A DNA stretch of 64,000 bases, taken from Sinomicrobium soli (lineage in GTDB: Bacteria; Bacteroidota; Bacteroidia; Flavobacteriales; Flavobacteriaceae). The stretch is from contig NZ_QLNV01000004.1 in NCBI RefSeq assembly GCF_003285545.1, positions 248,001 to 312,000 of the forward strand, written 5' to 3'. The notes under the pieces were generated by a model that had not been told where the DNA came from, searched no databases, and saw nothing but the letters and a program-made list of their open reading frames with translations. Shown piece by piece: positions 8,248-16,686 of this stretch; position 1 is the stretch's first letter, and every line of letters begins with the position of its first letter. Position numbers and translations under genes: made by a program.

Positions 8248-9123
8248 ATGCGTTTACATTGTATCGGCCTCGCAGACCCCAGGCTTTTTGCCATTGCCCG
8301 TGTACTTGGTAATTCTGGTCATGAGGTGAGCGGGAGCGAGGAGAAGCTCAATTACGAAAAACAGGAAGAGCTTGTGGAGAGTAAGGTGGAAGTGCAGGGG
8401 GAAGGATGGTCTGATCGCCTTGTTTCGGGCAACCTGGACGGGGTTATCGCAGGAGCCGGAATAGGGGAGGAGAACCCGGAGCTGCAGCGCGCCCGGGAAC
8501 TGGATGTCAGGATATATACGGTGCCGGAGATCCTGTATGAACTGACCCGCGGCAAGACAAGAGTAGTGATCGCGGGAGGGGATTACAGCGGTACATTATT
8601 ATCGCTGGTATTGTATGTGATGGAATATCACAATAAACATACCGATGCGGTAAGGGAAAAGGATGGGGAAGTGCGGATACAACTTTCCGAGGATAATGAG
8701 TTTGTCATACTGGCGGGAAGCCACCTTCCTTATTCTGCACTCGATCCTGTGCCGCAGTTTTACCACTATCATCCCAATATCGTATGGCTGACCTCGCTTC
8801 CGGGGGGAGACCCTGAGATTGCCAGGGCATTTACAGACCGTGTCGTAAAAGGAGGTATTGTGGTCTATAATGAAGATGACCCGGGGCTGAAGGCAGTGGT
8901 GGAAGCTTCGGAAAACCCGGTGCGCAAACATCCGTATCACGTGTTGTCAGGCAACGGGGACGGCGGCAAGGTAGTGCTCGATACTCCCGAAGGACCCATG
9001 CCCCTGGATATGGACGATGCCCACCTTACCGGCCATATTTTGGGAGCTAAATGGCTGTGTCAGCACCTGGGCGTTGACGAAGAGGATTTTTACGAGGGAA
9101 TATACTCGTATGAAATTTCCTGA
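8248..9123 (+). CDS. Mur-ligase-like (Mpl-related) pseudoenzyme, short
   Basis: 291 residues. The protein follows the start of Mpl-type UDP-N-acetylmuramate ligases almost end to end: PEILYELTRGKTRVV, KGGIVVYNEDDP, VVEASENPVRKHPY, LDTPEGPMPL, GAKWLCQHLGVDEEDFYE. The nucleotide-binding loop, normally GxHGKTT, reads GGDYSGT (residues 110-116). The usual catalytic EGDEY region reads LAGSHLPYS (about 155-163), the SGIxWDH segment is changed, and the whole C-terminal domain (about 160 residues) is absent. No frameshift or internal stop explains this. The ATG at 8248 is chosen because homology begins there. It lies just upstream of radC. A full-length Mpl may exist elsewhere; the activity, if any, is unlikely to be ligation. 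Confidence 0.8.
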   Translation: MRLHCIGLADPRLFAIARVLGNSGHEVSGSEEKLNYEKQEELVESKVEVQGEGWSDRLVSGNLDGVIAGAGIGEENPELQRARELDVRIYTVPEILYELTRGKTRVVIAGGDYSGTLLSLVLYVMEYHNKHTDAVREKDGEVRIQLSEDNEFVILAGSHLPYSALDPVPQFYHYHPNIVWLTSLPGGDPEIARAFTDRVVKGGIVVYNEDDPGLKAVVEASENPVRKHPYHVLSGNGDGGKVVLDTPEGPMPLDMDDAHLTGHILGAKWLCQHLGVDEEDFYEGIYSYEIS

Positions 9124-9199
9124 CATTAGAAGTGAATTTATTTTATATTTTATTTGAAATAACGTCGGTTGAACGTATCTTTATAAGAAATTAAGACCG

Positions 9200-9895
9200 A
9201 TGGAACAAGCGTTATCCCTATCTATTAAAAACTGGAAAGAGGACGATCGTCCGAGAGAGAAACTCCTGAACAAGGGGAGACAGGCCCTGACCGATGCAGA
9301 ACTGGTAGCCATCCTGCTGGGCAGTGGTAACCGGGAAGAGAGTGCCGTAGGGCTTTCACAACGGATCCTGGGTGCGGCCAACAATAATCTGCACGAACTC
9401 GGCAGGTTTTCCATATCGGGGCTTATGCGTTTTAAAGGGATAGGAGAGGCCAAGGCCATTGCTATTGCCGCAGCGCTGGAACTGGGAAGGCGCAGAAGGG
9501 TGGAGGAAGCCCTTGAACGTTTCAGGGTAACGAGCAGTGCTTCGGTATTCGAGCTAATGCAGCCTGTGATCGGCGAACTGCCCCATGAAGAGTTCTGGAT
9601 CGTCTATCTCAATAATTCGAACAGGGTGATCCGGTATGTGCAACTGAGCAAGGGAGGCATTACCGGAACCCTGGTCGACATAAGACTGGCCATGAAAACG
9701 GCCCTGGAACTGGGGGCCACGGCCATAGTGCTTGCCCATAACCACCCTTCCGGAACCCTGACGCCCAGCGATGCCGATAAAAAACTGACACAAAAAATAA
9801 GGCTTGCCTCCGAAAGTCTGGATATTCGTGTACTGGATCACCTGATAATCACGGAAAAAAGCTATTTTAGCTTTGCAGACCACCGTATTTTGTAG
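9200..9895 (+). CDS. radC: RadC family JAB domain protein
   Basis: 231 residues. An N-terminal UPF0758/HhH region (REKLLNKGRQALTDAELVAILLGSG; FKGIGEAKAIAIAAALELGRR) precedes a JAB/MPN domain with the metal-binding signature HNHPSGTLTPSDAD. RadC was once thought to be a DNA repair factor, but its biochemical role is not settled. It is the expected length. It lies between the Mpl-like gene and the deacetylase-like gene. Confidence 0.95.
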   Translation: MEQALSLSIKNWKEDDRPREKLLNKGRQALTDAELVAILLGSGNREESAVGLSQRILGAANNNLHELGRFSISGLMRFKGIGEAKAIAIAAALELGRRRRVEEALERFRVTSSASVFELMQPVIGELPHEEFWIVYLNNSNRVIRYVQLSKGGITGTLVDIRLAMKTALELGATAIVLAHNHPSGTLTPSDADKKLTQKIRLASESLDIRVLDHLIITEKSYFSFADHRIL

Positions 9896-9969
9896 ATTTT
9901 TGTGGTCATACAATGATGGCCGGGACTTTCGCGGAAGGCTGCAAGACCGGGAAATTGAATATTGGATCC

Positions 9970-11331
9970 ATGCTATTAGTCTATACCCATAAAATAACTC
10001 CGAGGGTTACCTATATCATGAAGCACATCTTTGTGAACATGCTTCAGACCGAGGTGAAGATCACGGACAAGGTGGAAGATTTTATAGCTCATTCCGGGGC
10101 CAAGATCACCTATACCCGGCATCCCCTGCAGAATGAGTTTTTTGTCAGAAGTCACGATGTGCTTTTCGAACAGGGAATATCTGCTATGGATATCAATATA
10201 CAGATGTGGGACGATGTGCCGTGTTTCTTCGCCACGGGAGACAAGTCCAGTATTCCGTTTGATATTTTTGCTGCCGGATTTTACCTGTTGAGCCGTTATG
10301 AAGAGTATCTGCCCCATGTAAAGGATGAATACGGCAGGTATCCCGCCAGGGAAAGCCTCGCCTGGGAACACGGTTTCCTGGAGCTTCCGGTGGTAGACTT
10401 ATGGGTCAGGAAACTTGCTTCGGCGCTTCGGAAAAGATTTCCGGATGCCGGTTTCGGAAAACAGGAAACGAGGTTCGTATCGGTAGTGGATATAGCAGCG
10501 GCTTATGCATACCGCAAAAAAGGTATAATAAGGACCCTGGCCGGGACTGTCATGGATATGATTGCCCTGAAGCCGGGTAAGGTTCTGGAAAGGTATATGG
10601 TGCTTCTCGGGTTTAAAAAAGATCCTTACGATTTTTTTGGTGAACTCATCGATGTCCATAGAAAATACGGTGTTACGGCAGTTTTTTTCTTCCTGTTGGG
10701 AGACTATTCCGCCTATGATAAAAATATTCCGTACAACAAGGCCTCTTTTCGAACGTTAATAAAATCGGTAGCCGACTATCACGTGGTTTCGCTGATGTCA
10801 TCGTATTACGCCGTAAATAATGCCGTGGAGCTCAAGAAGGAGCGCCGGCGGCTCAGGGAAATCATCAACAGACCGGTAAAGAGGGTCAGGGCCCGTTATA
10901 ACCGTTCTTTTATCCCGGAGTCCTATAAGGCGGCCATAGAGGCGGGGTTTAACGAAGACTATACCATGGGATATTCCGATGTTCCCGGGTTCAGGGCGGG
11001 TACCTGTAGCCCGTTCCATTTTTACGATATTAGTTACGAAATACAATTGCCCCTGAAGATAAACCCTTTTTGTATTCAGGACTCGGCATTGCTCAGGTTG
11101 CCGGATGAAGATGAGGCCCTGAAGAAAATGGCAGAGCTGTACGGGTATGTGGAACGTACCGGCGGCGATTTTATCACGGTGTTCTCCAACGAACGATGGA
11201 CCGGGGAAATGTCGCTCGATCTGAAGAAAATATATTTCCGGTGGATTTCCGGATGGCGTGAAGAGACGCACCAATGGCCTCCGCAGGAAATTACGGAAAA
11301 AACAAACGACCGAAAAAATGAAAAACAGTAA
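9970..11331 (+). CDS. polysaccharide deacetylase-like protein with lost metal ligands
   Basis: 453 residues from the ATG at 9970, where the conserved start MLLVYTHKITPR begins; an ATG further upstream only adds an unconserved leader. It matches the large Bacteroidetes polysaccharide deacetylase family (DUF7033 N-terminal part, then NodB-like core) along its length, for example EDYTMGYSDVPGFRAGTCSPFHFYD. From memory of the family, the metal ligands are a DID, an HPS and an RQH triplet. Here these read D174-I-A, M276-S-S and R-A-R309, and the usual C-terminal WHN reads FSN (405-407). The fold looks kept while the catalytic residues are gone. It may be a carbohydrate-binding pseudoenzyme. Confidence 0.8.
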   Translation: MLLVYTHKITPRVTYIMKHIFVNMLQTEVKITDKVEDFIAHSGAKITYTRHPLQNEFFVRSHDVLFEQGISAMDINIQMWDDVPCFFATGDKSSIPFDIFAAGFYLLSRYEEYLPHVKDEYGRYPARESLAWEHGFLELPVVDLWVRKLASALRKRFPDAGFGKQETRFVSVVDIAAAYAYRKKGIIRTLAGTVMDMIALKPGKVLERYMVLLGFKKDPYDFFGELIDVHRKYGVTAVFFFLLGDYSAYDKNIPYNKASFRTLIKSVADYHVVSLMSSYYAVNNAVELKKERRRLREIINRPVKRVRARYNRSFIPESYKAAIEAGFNEDYTMGYSDVPGFRAGTCSPFHFYDISYEIQLPLKINPFCIQDSALLRLPDEDEALKKMAELYGYVERTGGDFITVFSNERWTGEMSLDLKKIYFRWISGWREETHQWPPQEITEKTNDRKNEKQ

Positions 11332-12022
11332 AACCGGCACTGTAAGGGTAACGGATATTTTTTTTGATCTCGATCATACGCTCTGGGATTTCGAGAAAAA
11401 TTCGGCCCTTGCCTTTGAACATATCCTGGGCAGGCACCGGGTGGAGATCGTACCATCAGATTTCATGAAGGCTTATACTCCCATTAACCGGGATTGCTGG
11501 AAAGCGTACCGGGAGAACAGGATCACGCAGGAAGAATTGCGCCGTTCCCGGCTCGAACTTACTTTTTCTGCGTTGGGCAAGGAGGTGGACAGCGAACTGG
11601 TGGGGGTGCTTATGGAAGATTATATGGCCCAGCTTACCGAAAACAATCATCTTTTTCTTCACGCCAGGGAGATCCTCGGGTACCTCAAAGGCAAATACAG
11701 TTTGCACATCATCACCAACGGTTTTGAAAAGGTACAGCACAAAAAGCTCGCAAATTCGGGGATAGCCCCTTACTTTACCCATGTGATAAGTTCTGAGCTT
11801 TCCGGGGTCAAAAAACCGGATCCCGGTATCTTTAACTACGCGCTGAAACGGGCCGGTATTACTGCCGGAAATGCGGTAATGATAGGAGATGACCTCGAAG
11901 CCGATATCTACGGGGCCCTGGGAGTGGGTATGGGGGCCATTCATTACAACACCCGGAAAGAAAAGGCGGAAGACCGTATCGTGACCATCGACAATCTGTT
12001 CGAAATAAAAAATCATCTGTGA
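11318..12022 (+). CDS. HAD family hydrolase (YjjG-like)
   Basis: 234 residues. It has all four HAD motifs: DLDHTLWD (motif I, nucleophile and acid/base Asp), IITNGF (motif II), KKPDPGIF (motif III Lys) and GDDLEADIYGA (motif IV). The cap domain and overall match point to the YjjG/noncanonical pyrimidine nucleotidase group. The ATG at 11318 gives a 14-base overlap with the upstream gene, and a longer start would only extend into that gene. The stop overlaps the next gene's ATG (TGATG). Confidence 0.9.
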   Translation: MKNSKTGTVRVTDIFFDLDHTLWDFEKNSALAFEHILGRHRVEIVPSDFMKAYTPINRDCWKAYRENRITQEELRRSRLELTFSALGKEVDSELVGVLMEDYMAQLTENNHLFLHAREILGYLKGKYSLHIITNGFEKVQHKKLANSGIAPYFTHVISSELSGVKKPDPGIFNYALKRAGITAGNAVMIGDDLEADIYGALGVGMGAIHYNTRKEKAEDRIVTIDNLFEIKNHL

Positions 12023-12687
12023 TGCCGGCCCGGAAAATATACCGTATACTGGTAATGGTATTCCTGTGCAGTGCCCCGGGGGCATGTATGAAAGATGTCG
12101 ACTTCGACCAGGTGAACGACCTTACGCTGACACCGGAGGTGGAAACGGGACTGGTATATGTGGATACGCTGACCACCTGTGATATGCTGGACGGGCTGGC
12201 CACGGAAAAGACATTATGTTCCCTGATCCCCGATGAGACCATCGGTATGGCTGAGCTCCATACACTGTTGGAGTTGTTGGGGGGTGAAAACCTTAATGGC
12301 CCTGCCGGTCGTATTAATGTGGTTGATGAGGAAGTGGGGTTTAATCTGTTCTCCGAACCTTATGTGATAGATCACCTGGAAGAAGCTTCCCTTGTTTTTG
12401 AAGTGGGCAGTACCTTAGATGTGGGAGGTAGACTTATTCTGATGATGAGGGATGAGAATGGTAACGATCTGGGCGAAGGTGTTGATATCGAACTGAAACC
12501 TTTATCGGCAGGGGAGGAATATATCGGCAGGGATACCCTGGAATATTCTTCGGAAACCATAGAACAACTTAAAAAGACAAACCGCATGTACATTCGTATT
12601 GATCTGGACGGGAGTGGTGAAATAGATAAGAATGCCTATCTCCGCCTGAAATCGATGGGCGTATTCGGGCTGAACATCAAAAAATGA
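12022..12687 (+). CDS. conserved hypothetical lipoprotein-like protein
   Basis: 221 residues. The N-terminus has a basic start, a hydrophobic segment (IYRILVMVFLCSAPGAC) and a Cys at about residue 22, so it is probably a lipoprotein, although the residue before the lipobox is Pro and therefore atypical. The mature part is acidic with no recognised domain; it looks all-beta. I recall similar small proteins with a C-KDVDF start placed next to DUF5723 proteins in flavobacteria. ATG 12022 overlaps the HAD stop and the end overlaps the DUF5723 start, so the three genes form a tight operon. Confidence 0.75.
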   Translation: MPARKIYRILVMVFLCSAPGACMKDVDFDQVNDLTLTPEVETGLVYVDTLTTCDMLDGLATEKTLCSLIPDETIGMAELHTLLELLGGENLNGPAGRINVVDEEVGFNLFSEPYVIDHLEEASLVFEVGSTLDVGGRLILMMRDENGNDLGEGVDIELKPLSAGEEYIGRDTLEYSSETIEQLKKTNRMYIRIDLDGSGEIDKNAYLRLKSMGVFGLNIKK

Positions 12688-14120
12688 GAGAGAGGATGAA
12701 ATTACAACATCTGCTTCTGTTACTGTGTATGCCTGTATTTTATATCAATGCCCAGAACAAGCCCCTGTTGTATGATTTTACAGCGATCCCCCAGTCGCTG
12801 CTGCTCAATCCTGCTGCCGGGGTAGACAACCGCTGGTATGCCGGGGTGCCGTTGCTGTCGGGAGTTCAGGCAGGAGCGGGGTCGAGCGGTTTTTCGGTGT
12901 ATGACCTCTTTGCAGACGATGAGGTGAGTTTTAACGATAAGGTGGGAAAGCTGGTACGCCGTATGTCTCCGGGAGATGTGGTTTCTACCAGCCAGCAGGC
13001 GGAACTGTTCAATATCGGTTTTAAGGGCGACTGGACGGGCAGGGATTATTACTCGTTCGGGATGTACCAGGAAACCGATGCTTTTGTGTACTGGCCTGGA
13101 GACCTCGCCGTGCTGGCCTATGACGGGAATAAGGGACATATAGGAGAAAAATTTGACTTGGGGCACCTGGATGTTACGGCAGAAATGCTTACCGTACTGC
13201 ACTTCGGGTGGCGAAGGAAAGTCAGTGACCGCCTGAAGGTCGGAGTGAGGGCAAAGTGGTATTCGGGAATGGTCAACATCCACGCTTCGGGGAACTCGGG
13301 GTATTTTGTTACTGAATACGACCCGGTCAATTTCTATGTGCACCGCATTCTCGCCGATGTGGCCCTTCGCACTTCCGGGTATCAGTCGCTGGAAGACATC
13401 CCGAGAGACGGTAATGAAGGGAAGGAAGTCTGGAAAGAACTGAGGAGCAGAATGCTGTTCAGCGGTAATTTCGGGCTGGGAATGGACCTGGGGCTTACTT
13501 ACCATCCGGCAAAGCAGTGGACGGTAACGGCCAGTTTGCTCGACTTCGGGTTTGTACGCCATACCGAAGATGTGAAGAACTATACACTCAAGGGAAGTTA
13601 TGACCTGGAAGGGGTAGAGCTGTTCCTGAACCCTGCCGAAGGAGAGAACCCCGAAGAGTACTGGGAAGATTTAAAGGACAAGATAGAGGATCAGTTGCCT
13701 TATGAAAAAAATGCCCGGAAATACACCACCCGGAGGGCCTACAAGATGTATGGCGCTGTAAATTACGCTTTCGGTATCAGAAGGAATAAAAAACGCTATT
13801 ACCTTACGGATTATGAGAATTATATCAATAATGTAGGCGCCCAGTTGTTTGTAGTAAACCGCCCGAAGGGGCCGCTGGCTTCTATAACGGCTTTTTACAG
13901 CAGGAAACTTACGGGATTTCTGGAGACGAAGGTAACCTATACCGCCGACCGCTATTCACAGACCAATATCGGGGGAGGGCTGGCCGCGCGGATGGGTAAT
14001 GTACAGTTTTACCTGCTGGCCGACGACATCCCCGGGCTTTTAAACCTTGCAAAAGCCAATTACGGGGCAGTACAGTTCGGGTTTAACTACATTTTCCCCC
14101 ATTCGGGAGGGCCTTTTTAG
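12684..14120 (+). CDS. DUF5723 family outer-membrane-like protein
   Basis: 478 residues. A signal peptide (about residues 1-23, ending YINAQ) precedes NKPLLYDFTAIPQSLLLNPAAGV, the start pattern of DUF5723 and related PorP/SprF-like beta-barrels. Many alternating hydrophobic strands and a terminal aromatic residue (GGPF) suggest an outer-membrane barrel. The function is unknown; the neighbouring lipoprotein may be a partner. A second Met (MKLQHL) five codons in is an alternative start. Confidence 0.85.
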   Translation: MRERMKLQHLLLLLCMPVFYINAQNKPLLYDFTAIPQSLLLNPAAGVDNRWYAGVPLLSGVQAGAGSSGFSVYDLFADDEVSFNDKVGKLVRRMSPGDVVSTSQQAELFNIGFKGDWTGRDYYSFGMYQETDAFVYWPGDLAVLAYDGNKGHIGEKFDLGHLDVTAEMLTVLHFGWRRKVSDRLKVGVRAKWYSGMVNIHASGNSGYFVTEYDPVNFYVHRILADVALRTSGYQSLEDIPRDGNEGKEVWKELRSRMLFSGNFGLGMDLGLTYHPAKQWTVTASLLDFGFVRHTEDVKNYTLKGSYDLEGVELFLNPAEGENPEEYWEDLKDKIEDQLPYEKNARKYTTRRAYKMYGAVNYAFGIRRNKKRYYLTDYENYINNVGAQLFVVNRPKGPLASITAFYSRKLTGFLETKVTYTADRYSQTNIGGGLAARMGNVQFYLLADDIPGLLNLAKANYGAVQFGFNYIFPHSGGPF

Positions 14121-14156
14121 GGGTAAGTTATTAGGTTAATGGGTTATTAAGTTATT

Positions 14157-14212
14157 TACTCACTACTCACTACTCAATACTCAATACTCACTACTCAATA
14201 CTCAATACTAAC
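14157..14212. repeat. heptanucleotide tandem repeat
   Basis: Eight consecutive 7-base units: TACTCAC, TACTCAC, TACTCAA, TACTCAA, TACTCAC, TACTCAA, TACTCAA, TACTAAC. They lie in the convergent gap between DUF5723 and DUF192, after a stretch (GGGTTATTAAGTTATT, about 14141-14156) that also occurs at 35749-35764. Confidence 0.9.
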
Positions 14213-14222
14213 AACAACACAA

Positions 14223-14711
14223 TCAATCCCGCCGGTAGCTGATGGAATCACCGGGTTGCAGGCCCCATTTTTCTGCCATACCGGCATTGACCTCCAGCAC
14301 GTACTGTGCCGGGTGCTCCGAAGGAATGGAATTTTCATTAAGAGGTTCCGCATCGGTCTTTATGCTTACGATCTTCCGCGCTGCATCGAGGTAAATGATA
14401 TCCAGCGGAATATTGGTATTTTTCATATAGAAATAGCGCGGTTCTTCATGGTCAAATACAAAAAGCATCCCCCTGTTTTCTGCCATTGCGCTGCGGTACA
14501 TCAGCCCGGTCTCTATCTTGTATTCGTCATCGGCAATCTCTATCTCGAGTTCCTTTACGGGAGTTGCATCAGCCTTGAACAGGGTTAATTCCCCGTCTTT
14601 GGTAAAACTGATCTCCTGTGTTTTTACTGTGTTGTTCTGCCGGTCGCCCTTGCAGGAAACACTTAGTGTCAATAGGGCTCCCAGCAGCAGGGAAACGGGT
14701 ATTCTAAACAT
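14223..14711 (-). CDS. DUF192 domain-containing lipoprotein
   Basis: 162 residues. A type II signal peptide with lipobox LSVSC (Cys at about residue 20) precedes a DUF192 domain with its signature EIETGLMYRSAMAENRGMLFVFD and the PLDIIYLD and INAGxAEKWGLQPGD-like segments. DUF192 proteins are small beta-rich domains of unknown biochemical role. It lies 12 bases downstream of lgt on the same strand; as a lipoprotein it would itself be an Lgt substrate. Confidence 0.92.
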   Translation of the reverse strand: MFRIPVSLLLGALLTLSVSCKGDRQNNTVKTQEISFTKDGELTLFKADATPVKELEIEIADDEYKIETGLMYRSAMAENRGMLFVFDHEEPRYFYMKNTNIPLDIIYLDAARKIVSIKTDAEPLNENSIPSEHPAQYVLEVNAGMAEKWGLQPGDSISYRRD

Positions 14712-14722
14712 GTCTTGTGTTT

Positions 14723-15553
14723 TTACGGGTTATCGGTCTGTACGGTCTTCCGGTTCCTGAATACGAGATAAAACCCGAAGAGAATAAAAGGTATGCTCAG
14801 CCATTGGCCCATATTCAGGGACAACTGATCTTCGAAGGCGACCTGGTTTTCCTTAAAGAATTCCACGATAAACCTTACCGTCCACAGCAGGATAAGGAAC
14901 ACACCGAATATATACCCGGCCTTTTTTCGTTTTTCGGTCTTCCAGTAGATATACCAGAGTATGAGAAATACCAGCAGGTATCCCGAGGCTTCGTATAACT
15001 GGGAAGGGTGTCTCGGGAAGCTTTCGTTTAGCTTTCCAAAGATGACCCCGTAATCGCTGTTCGTGGGCTTGCCGATGATCTCGGAGTTCATAAAGTTTCC
15101 GATACGCACAAATATTCCCCCGAGCGATACGGGAAGGACGATCCGGTCCAGTATCCAGAGTATGGGCTTATGAATGATCTTCCGGCTGTAGTAGAACATG
15201 GCGATGATAATGCCTATGGCTGCCCCGTGACTGGCGAGCCCGCGGAACCCTACGATACGGAATTTCGGACTGAACTCCACGGGCAGGAATATATGGAGCG
15301 GGTCTTTGATAAACATTTCAGGTTCGTAAAAGAGAAAGTGCCCCAGGCGGGCGCCGATCAGGGTGGCCAGTACCGTATAGATAAACAAAGGGTCCAGTTC
15401 CTTGACGGTCAGCCCCTCGCGATCGTATATTTTTTTCATGACAAACCAGCCGAGCACAAAAGCTACCACAAACATAAGGCTGTAATAACGAAGCATAAAA
15501 AAACCGAGGTCTATGCCCTCGCTGGGGTTCCAGTGTATACTTAAAAAATGCAT
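14723..15553 (-). CDS. lgt: prolipoprotein diacylglyceryl transferase
   Basis: 276 residues with seven membrane segments. Lgt transfers diacylglycerol from phosphatidylglycerol to the lipobox cysteine of prolipoproteins in the inner membrane. The family features are present: the essential H in GLASHGAAIG, the Lgt signature RIGNFMNSEIIGKPT, and RHPSQLYEA. The length is normal. It is co-oriented with the DUF192 lipoprotein gene. Confidence 0.96.
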   Translation of the reverse strand: MHFLSIHWNPSEGIDLGFFMLRYYSLMFVVAFVLGWFVMKKIYDREGLTVKELDPLFIYTVLATLIGARLGHFLFYEPEMFIKDPLHIFLPVEFSPKFRIVGFRGLASHGAAIGIIIAMFYYSRKIIHKPILWILDRIVLPVSLGGIFVRIGNFMNSEIIGKPTNSDYGVIFGKLNESFPRHPSQLYEASGYLLVFLILWYIYWKTEKRKKAGYIFGVFLILLWTVRFIVEFFKENQVAFEDQLSLNMGQWLSIPFILFGFYLVFRNRKTVQTDNP

Positions 15554-15714
15554 GTCCTTCTGTTATCAGGTTACGGACCAAAACCCGTTCTGCAACAGGC
15601 AGTAGGGGTATAAAACTCCGGAACCTTTAATTTACAGGTGTAAATATAGGGAAACCCGGGTGAAATGAATACAAACGGAAAACTAAATTAAAAGTATTAT
15701 TTTAACAGTGTTAA

Positions 15715-15741
15715 TGTCACGTTTGTGGTATCGGCATTGTC
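15715..15741 (+). promoter_or_regulatory. ECF41-type promoter of the sigma factor gene
   Basis: TGTCACG (15715-15721), a 16-base spacer, then TGTC (15738-15741). The same bipartite element with the same spacer precedes the partner gene at 16628. It resembles the reported ECF41 target promoter (TGTCACA-type -35, CGTC-type -10). The distance from TGTC to the ATG at 15775 is 33 bases, against 32 at the partner gene. Confidence 0.8.
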
Positions 15742-15774
15742 TTGTTTTATTGATATGATGTGATAAAAGACGGT

Positions 15775-16626
15775 ATGGACACTTTCAGACCTTTATTGGA
15801 AACGTATGCGTATAATATTCTCGGCTCTTATGAAGATGCCCGGGATGTGGTGCAGGATGTCTGGTTGAAACAGCTGGAGCACCCCGTACAGGACGTGCAT
15901 AATACCAGGGCTTACCTGGTAAGGTCTGTGATCAATCATGCGATCAATGTGAAGAAACGCCAGGACAGGTTCCGGAAAGACTATCCCGGGAGCTGGCTTC
16001 CGGAACCCGTAGCTACCGACCGTTCGGATATGGCCCTGGAAAGGACAGAGATATTGTCTTATTCATTGATGATATTGCTGGAAAAACTCGGTCCGAAAGA
16101 GCGGGCGGTGTTTATTCTGAAGGAGGGGTACCATTACTCTCACCAGGAAATTGCAGTTACACTGGATATTTCCGAAGCGCATTCCAGGCAACTTTTCCGG
16201 AGGGGGAAGGTCAAGCTCAGAGAGGAAGAGATATTTCCGGAAAAGGGAGGCGAAAGCCCGGAACACCTGGAAAAACTGTTGCAGGCCATTCAGGAAGGTG
16301 AAATGCCCCGGTTGGAAGCCTTGCTGCACGACGAGGTCAATGCCACTTCCGATGGCGGAGGCAAAGTATCTGCTGCGGTAAACGTGATTTCTGGAAAAAG
16401 GGACGTTTCGAGGTTTATCCTGGGAATTTTCAGGAAATTTTACGGGCATACTCCCGGAATGCGCCTGGTCCTGGCCGGTGTAAACCACCGTCCCGCTGTT
16501 TTTTACTATCGCGGGGAAGAACTGGTCAATTGTATGCCTGTGGAAATCTGCGGGGGGAAGATCAGGCGTATTTATTTTATCCGGAACCCCGATAAATTAA
16601 AAAATCTTCAGAAAGACCGGCTTTAA
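15775..16626 (+). CDS. ECF41-group RNA polymerase sigma factor (SigJ-like)
   Basis: 283 residues. Sigma region 2 (about 3-65, GSYEDARDVVQDVW) and region 4 (about 100-155, LGPKERAVFILKEGYHYSHQEIAVTLDIS) are followed by a SnoaL-like C-terminal extension. All three ECF41 hallmarks are visible: WLPEP in the linker (74-78), DGGGK in the extension (193-197) and NPDKL near the end (271-275). In this group the extension replaces an anti-sigma factor in controlling activity. The ATG at 15775 is preferred over the GTG at 15760 because it gives the same promoter-to-start distance as the partner gene. The likely target is the adjacent decarboxylase-like gene. Confidence 0.93.
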   Translation: MDTFRPLLETYAYNILGSYEDARDVVQDVWLKQLEHPVQDVHNTRAYLVRSVINHAINVKKRQDRFRKDYPGSWLPEPVATDRSDMALERTEILSYSLMILLEKLGPKERAVFILKEGYHYSHQEIAVTLDISEAHSRQLFRRGKVKLREEEIFPEKGGESPEHLEKLLQAIQEGEMPRLEALLHDEVNATSDGGGKVSAAVNVISGKRDVSRFILGIFRKFYGHTPGMRLVLAGVNHRPAVFYYRGEELVNCMPVEICGGKIRRIYFIRNPDKLKNLQKDRL

Positions 16627-16627
16627 A

Positions 16628-16654
16628 TGTCACGTTTGCTTCCGGTAGTTTGTC
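16628..16654 (+). promoter_or_regulatory. ECF41-type promoter of the carboxymuconolactone decarboxylase-like gene
   Basis: TGTCACG (16628-16634), a 16-base spacer and TGTC (16651-16654), the same as at 15715. The first 11 bases (TGTCACGTTTG) match exactly between the two sites while the rest of each spacer differs. It begins two bases after the sigma gene's stop codon. Confidence 0.82.
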
Positions 16655-16686
16655 TATGGGTATATAACTTTAAAAGATGAACTGTT

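Noticed and set aside
15760-15774. GTG at 15760 as start of the ECF41 sigma factor
   Set aside because: It would lie within about 20 bases of the -10 element, and the ATG at 15775 reproduces the promoter-to-start distance of the partner gene.
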